Positions 21,855-24,608 of a stretch of DNA of 24,608 nucleotides are shown here, one piece after another. The stretch covers positions 1-24,608 of the IMG/VR virus record IMGVR_UViG_3300025030_000402, one strand, 5' to 3'. The stretch's first letter is position 1, and each line of letters opens with the position of its first letter. Origin of the DNA: a virus. Both the position numbers and the translations under genes were made by a program. The notes below the pieces were generated by a model, which was not told the DNA's origin, did not search any database, and saw only the letters and a program-made list of their open reading frames with translations.

Positions 21855-22247
21855 TTAACTTACAGCGCCCCACGTAATCACGCCATTGACCACAAAACTA
21901 AATGACCTTGTAACGACCCCGCCTTTGGCTGCTGAAACTCCGACACTCGTTATAATTGCGCTACAGGTACCGTATTGGTCTCCCGTAGTTGCGCCCTCTG
22001 GATAGATGTTGAGCGTCACCGCCGCGCCCACAGTCAGCGCCTGTTGCCCGTTCGTATCTGTTTCATCCCAGTAGCACTCCATCGAGCCTGCCGCACTCAC
22101 TTCATCCGCAAAAACTGTTTTGCTGGCCGCTCCCATCGCCGCCCCTTCAATTGTTCCTGCCGTCTCCGTTATTTGATAACTCAAAATCTCTGCGATTGTG
22201 TTTGAACCTTTTTTAACTGTTCCTTCTCGTCCTGCGTGCGTTCCCAT
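21855..22247 (-). CDS. Major tail tube protein, copy A
   Basis: A 130-aa paralogue of the gene at 21447-21830, separated by 24 bases. The central part (about residues 16-83) and the C-terminal strand pair are nearly identical to copy B. Copy A ends in WGAVS where copy B ends in WH. Which copy forms the tube, or whether both do, cannot be read from sequence. Both have intact frames and their own start codons after A-rich leaders. Confidence 0.8.
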   Translation of the reverse strand: MGTHAGREGTVKKGSNTIAEILSYQITETAGTIEGAAMGAASKTVFADEVSAAGSMECYWDETDTNGQQALTVGAAVTLNIYPEGATTGDQYGTCSAIITSVGVSAAKGGVVTRSFSFVVNGVITWGAVS

Positions 22248-22252
22248 TTTTT

Positions 22253-22432
22253 TTACTCCACTTTTTTGTTATTTTGATTAGCGTCAAATTTTGACGTATT
22301 AGTTTTTACATTTTTTTTTCTTGGTTCCATTTTTTCTGTTGTCCAGCCCTGAGCCAGCATCTCATTTACTTTTGCCGGATGTGCGTCTACAGAAGAACTT
22401 CCTTTTTCATTATACAAAAAAAGCATTGTCAT
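22253..22432 (-). CDS. Small phage structural-region protein
   Basis: A 59-aa ORF between tail terminator and tail tube genes, with tight spacing on both sides (6 and 5 bases). The N-terminus MTMLFLYNEKGSSSVDAHPA, then KVNEMLAQGWTTEKME, matches the pattern of tiny phage proteins in which a peptide presenting VDAHP is followed by an MLA-GW helix; function is unknown. The rest is a Lys/Asn-rich tail. An alternative ATG lies two codons in. Confidence 0.65.
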   Translation of the reverse strand: MTMLFLYNEKGSSSVDAHPAKVNEMLAQGWTTEKMEPRKKNVKTNTSKFDANQNNKKVE

Positions 22433-22438
22433 TTTTTT

Positions 22439-22885
22439 TTATACCGCACTTGTTGGAGATGTTTCCAGATTGCGATAAAGTGCAATATATGTCATTGTCA
22501 TAAAACCAACTTTTTGAGATGATTCCCTATCGTACTGAATTTTTGTATCCAATAATTTTGAGTCGATAACCAAATTTCCAAGCGATAAATCAGCACTCAT
22601 TGCAACCTCGATTTCTTTTGCGATTGTGTCCAGTGTGTCATCAAGATTTGTTGTGCCCATCGCAAGTGCTTCAATCATTACTGTCAATTCACGCTCTAAA
22701 ATTCTGCCATTGCCAAAACTCGACACATCCACACTGTCTGAGAGCGTATAGATAAGCAGACAAGGCAATTTCGATTCTTCCTGCGGATAGACACGGCTCT
22801 GAAAAACATTACTTCCTGTGGTCGTTAAACCCGTTAAAATAGTTCCTATTTTTTCTCTGATTTGTTGTCTTAAATGATTAGCCAT
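22439..22885 (-). CDS. Tail terminator (lambda gpU-like)
   Basis: A 148-aa protein capping the tail tube and joining it to the head. Typical features are the N-terminal helix LRQQIREKIGTILTGLTTTG, the VFQSRVYPQEESKLPCLLIY strand (about 24-43), a strand with ERELTVMIEALA, DTLDTIAKEIEVAM and a KVGFMTMTYIALYR end. The order FII-like, this gene, tube protein follows lambda-type tails. It overlaps the upstream MptE-like gene by eight bases. Confidence 0.8.
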   Translation of the reverse strand: MANHLRQQIREKIGTILTGLTTTGSNVFQSRVYPQEESKLPCLLIYTLSDSVDVSSFGNGRILERELTVMIEALAMGTTNLDDTLDTIAKEIEVAMSADLSLGNLVIDSKLLDTKIQYDRESSQKVGFMTMTYIALYRNLETSPTSAV

Positions 22886-23396
22886 TAAATACCGCGTTCA
22901 AATTTTTATCGAATGAAATTATTTTTCCGCTGCCTGGAAGAAGCTCTTTGATCCGTTTGTATTGCACCAGGTTTTGTTCGATTGTCCAAATTGGTTTTTT
23001 TTCATCAGATATTTGATACCAATAGATTCGCTCTCGTGAGTAGCAATCAAACCCTGCTAGATAAATTTCCGAAAAACCCATAAATGACGCAATCCAGATA
23101 GCTAAAACTCCTGAATACATGCACGCAGGTGCGTTACCACAATAAATAATGTTTTCGCCCGTTGTTAAGGGTGTAATTTTCTGAGCCGGATGAATCGCCG
23201 TTATCTTATGTGCAAAATTATCTTGATAAACGATATATTTTAGATCAGGCAAAATCATCGCGTGATGATTTATTCCGATTAAAACACAATCTCTAGGACA
23301 CTGCCAGAATTCCTGTGGCAAACTCTCTGAACCGCCCAAAATTGCGCAGCGCTTTCCTTCATAAAATTTTTCGTAGGCGTCCAAATATTCCATCAC
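22878..23396 (-). CDS. MptE/DUF115-like Rossmann protein in the head-tail region
   Basis: A 172-aa protein with a nucleotide-sugar or pterin-type Rossmann pattern: GKRCAILGGSESL (14-26), VLIGINHHAM (38-47), PDLKYIVYQD (51-60), CGNAPACMYSGVLAIWIASF (86-105) and GFSEIYLAGFDCYS (107-120). This layout matches MptE-like/DUF115 proteins, which include enzymes of pterin synthesis and flagellin-glycosylating Maf proteins. It sits exactly where lambda-type phages keep Z, overlapping the FII-like gene by four bases and the terminator by eight, so it is well integrated in the operon. A role in modifying virion or host surface glycans is speculation. Confidence 0.65.
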   Translation of the reverse strand: MMEYLDAYEKFYEGKRCAILGGSESLPQEFWQCPRDCVLIGINHHAMILPDLKYIVYQDNFAHKITAIHPAQKITPLTTGENIIYCGNAPACMYSGVLAIWIASFMGFSEIYLAGFDCYSRERIYWYQISDEKKPIWTIEQNLVQYKRIKELLPGSGKIISFDKNLNAVFNG

Positions 23397-23707
23397 TGTT
23401 TTTCCAGTTCTAAAATTGTGATTAACTGTCCATCGGGATGAATACCTACAACCTTATACGTAGTGCCAGAAACAACTAGAGTATCAGCATGAGCTACACC
23501 CACAACATCCGAAGATTTGCATGAGGCCATTGGATTAGTTGACTCTAACCCAACTTCGCCCAAATTGATTAAATTAAAGGCGTTATCAAAAAGAACTTTT
23601 ATTGTCGTCGCGCTTCCGCCCGTTTTTGTAAAAGTCGCTGAAAGCGCAAAATCATCTGTATTAAAAAAAACGCTCAGGTCAGTGGTCATGTCTGTCAAAA
23701 AGCTCAT
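23393..23707 (-). CDS. Head-tail joining protein (gpFII-like)
   Basis: A 104-aa beta-barrel-type protein: MSFLTDMTTDLSVFFNTDDF (1-20), ALSATFTKTGG with TIKVLFDNAF, a polar centre, then TLVVSGTTYKVVGIHPDGQL (75-94) and a final ILELEKQ strand. The VxGxxYxVxxxxPDGxG-like ending is usual in lambda FII/“ATP-binding sugar transporter-like” phage proteins which connect the head to the tail. Its ATG touches the stop of the upstream gene, and its stop overlaps the MptE-like start. Confidence 0.78.
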   Translation of the reverse strand: MSFLTDMTTDLSVFFNTDDFALSATFTKTGGSATTIKVLFDNAFNLINLGEVGLESTNPMASCKSSDVVGVAHADTLVVSGTTYKVVGIHPDGQLITILELEKQ

Positions 23708-24078
23708 TATTTTTCACGTTTTTTTGGAGTTAAGAAACTTTTTCTTGGCCGACCTCTTCCACGTTTTTCCTTAATCTGAGGCAATCCAAAATCTGAATCT
23801 GTTTCAATTTTTTCTTCAAGAAGAATTTCCGTTTTTTCTTCGTCTTCTTCAACAAAATCTGAAATTGGAATCACAGATTGATTTTCCAAAATAATATTGA
23901 TTTCAAAAATTTCGCCACACTTAAAACCAGTCTGTTTTAAAACCTGAAAACAATTTTCTTGCCCTTCATTGACACTCAAACAATGCTGTCTACGTCTAAA
24001 TTGATCCGTACTCAAGCGCAGTTCACAACCTTCAGGAACGGTTATGTATTTGCCTACAACCTCATATTTATAAAACAT
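23707..24078 (-). CDS. Small head-region protein with AT-hook-like tail
   Basis: A 123-aa protein between major capsid and head-tail joining genes. The N-terminal part has MFYKYEVVGKYITVPEGCEL (1-20) and an LSTDQFRRRQHCL stretch. An acidic segment lies at about 76-95, and the tail is strongly basic with RGRGRPRK (106-113), the core of an AT-hook that binds the minor groove of AT-rich DNA. AAGGA precedes the ATG. A DNA-contacting head component is possible; the N-terminal part is not a recognised family. Confidence 0.55.
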   Translation of the reverse strand: MFYKYEVVGKYITVPEGCELRLSTDQFRRRQHCLSVNEGQENCFQVLKQTGFKCGEIFEINIILENQSVIPISDFVEEDEEKTEILLEEKIETDSDFGLPQIKEKRGRGRPRKSFLTPKKREK

Positions 24079-24093
24079 TTTTGTCCTTGTAAA

Positions 24094-24166
24094 TTGAGCC
24101 AGATAAAATATTTATTTTAATCATCGATAAAAAACGATCATTGAATATATAAATTTTCTGGCTCAA
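24094..24166 (-). terminator. Large inverted repeat after the capsid gene
   Basis: TTGAGCCAGA and TCTGGCTCAA (24094-24103 and 24157-24166) are exact 10-base arms around a 53-base AT-rich loop containing a smaller ATCG/CGAT dyad. On the minus transcript it lies in the 98-base gap between capsid and the next gene. It may partly terminate or stabilise the abundant capsid message; no T run follows directly. Confidence 0.55.
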
Positions 24167-24176
24167 ATTTTTTTGA

Positions 24177-24608
24177 TTATACCATCGTTACATAACATGC
24201 GTGTTGCCAGAGGCCATAGCCGACATTACGTTCAGCACGAACTCCGTATTGATGTCTGTCAGTGTCATGCTCAAACTCGCTGCCTTCTGCTTTTGCAGAC
24301 ATTGTGACACCCGACCGAGATTGTTTGATCAGAGCCAAAGAGTTTTCATCACTTCTGAAAACCGCAAAAGAATCAGTCCAGGTCAGACGAGCATTAGGCG
24401 CAACGTCAATTCCGAAATTACCCTGATTCAGCACGATATTAGATTCGCCGCCGCCGAGTAAAGGCAGTGAAACCGCCTTAAGCGCCGCTGGCCAAAGTCC
24501 CATTGGTACCATAACCAAAAAGCGATTTGCCATTTCATTCATCGGCTCACCTCTATCATCTTTAAAACCATAGATTGCCTGAACAGCTTTTAAAATTGCA
24601 CCCTGCAT
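24177..24608 (-). CDS. Major capsid protein, C-terminal part (partial, Mu gpT-like)
   Basis: 144 codons including the stop, open to the window edge; the first Met is probably internal. A segment MANRFLVMVPMGLWPAALKA (25-44), then DSFAVFRSDENSLALIKQSR (79-98), AEGSEFEHDTDRHQYGVRA and NVGYGLWQHACYVTM follow the C-terminal half of Mu gpT-like major head subunits, which have the HK97 fold. It is the most upstream late gene seen here, so decoration, protease, portal and terminase genes should lie to the right. Confidence 0.75.
   Translation of the reverse strand: MQGAILKAVQAIYGFKDDRGEPMNEMANRFLVMVPMGLWPAALKAVSLPLLGGGESNIVLNQGNFGIDVAPNARLTWTDSFAVFRSDENSLALIKQSRSGVTMSAKAEGSEFEHDTDRHQYGVRAERNVGYGLWQHACYVTMV

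Overview
This AT-rich window is part of a tailed-bacteriophage (or prophage) genome. The tail genes point to a siphovirus with a lambda-type tail: FII-like, U-like, duplicated tail tube, G/GT chaperone with a slippery site, and tape measure. Other hallmarks are a Mu gpT-like capsid, a T4-type lysozyme, a Sak4/SSB/nuclease/helicase/primase replication module and virus-encoded DNA methylases. Good AAGGAG-type ribosome sites and sigma70-like promoters fit a bacterial host, probably Gram-negative, that I cannot name. No integrase, terminase, portal, tRNA or host gene is visible, so lysogeny is undecided.

Layout. (a) 27-972, minus strand: a gpZ-like minor tail protein and a small unknown gene, divergent from the early genes. 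(b) 1061-2094, plus strand: a transcription unit bounded by a consensus promoter and a strong terminator. It holds an 87-aa unknown protein, a 46-aa zinc-ribbon-like protein and an unusual density of RNA hairpins, including a repeated two-stem module. (c) 2095-2636: no gene; an AT-rich region with about nine copies of an AAACTCARTA-type motif in both orientations, a likely origin or operator array. (d) 2713-9794, plus: HTH regulator, conserved phage protein, Sak4-like ATPase, a Csx3-like candidate ring nuclease, DUF669 SSB-like protein, small ORF, Cas4/AddB-like nuclease, superfamily 2 helicase, and prim-pol/DUF3987 primase-helicase. (e) 9795-13154, plus: an accessory stretch with two VRR-NUC copies sharing 123 identical bases, a DUF1566 protein whose end looks like a diversity-generating-retroelement variable region, a cytosine-methylase-like protein, small coupled ORFs and a frameshifted adenine methylase. 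(f) 13161-24608, minus, converging on (e): lysis genes, tail fibre and tip genes, tape measure, gpG/GT, two tail tube genes, tail terminator, an MptE/DUF115-like enzyme, head-tail joining protein, an AT-hook-bearing small protein, and the C-terminal part of the major capsid gene cut by the window edge.

The early block probably makes a recombination-dependent replication machine. Both the nuclease and the helicase end in an SSB-type IPF tip, suggesting shared docking on SSB-binding partners. The methylases and the Csx3-like protein would suit evasion of restriction and of type III CRISPR signalling. The late block builds and releases the virion. The observations most worth testing are the Csx3-like gene, the hairpin-rich transcript, the DUF1566 variable region without a reverse transcriptase in view, the SSB-like tips, and the A AAA AAC frameshift site.
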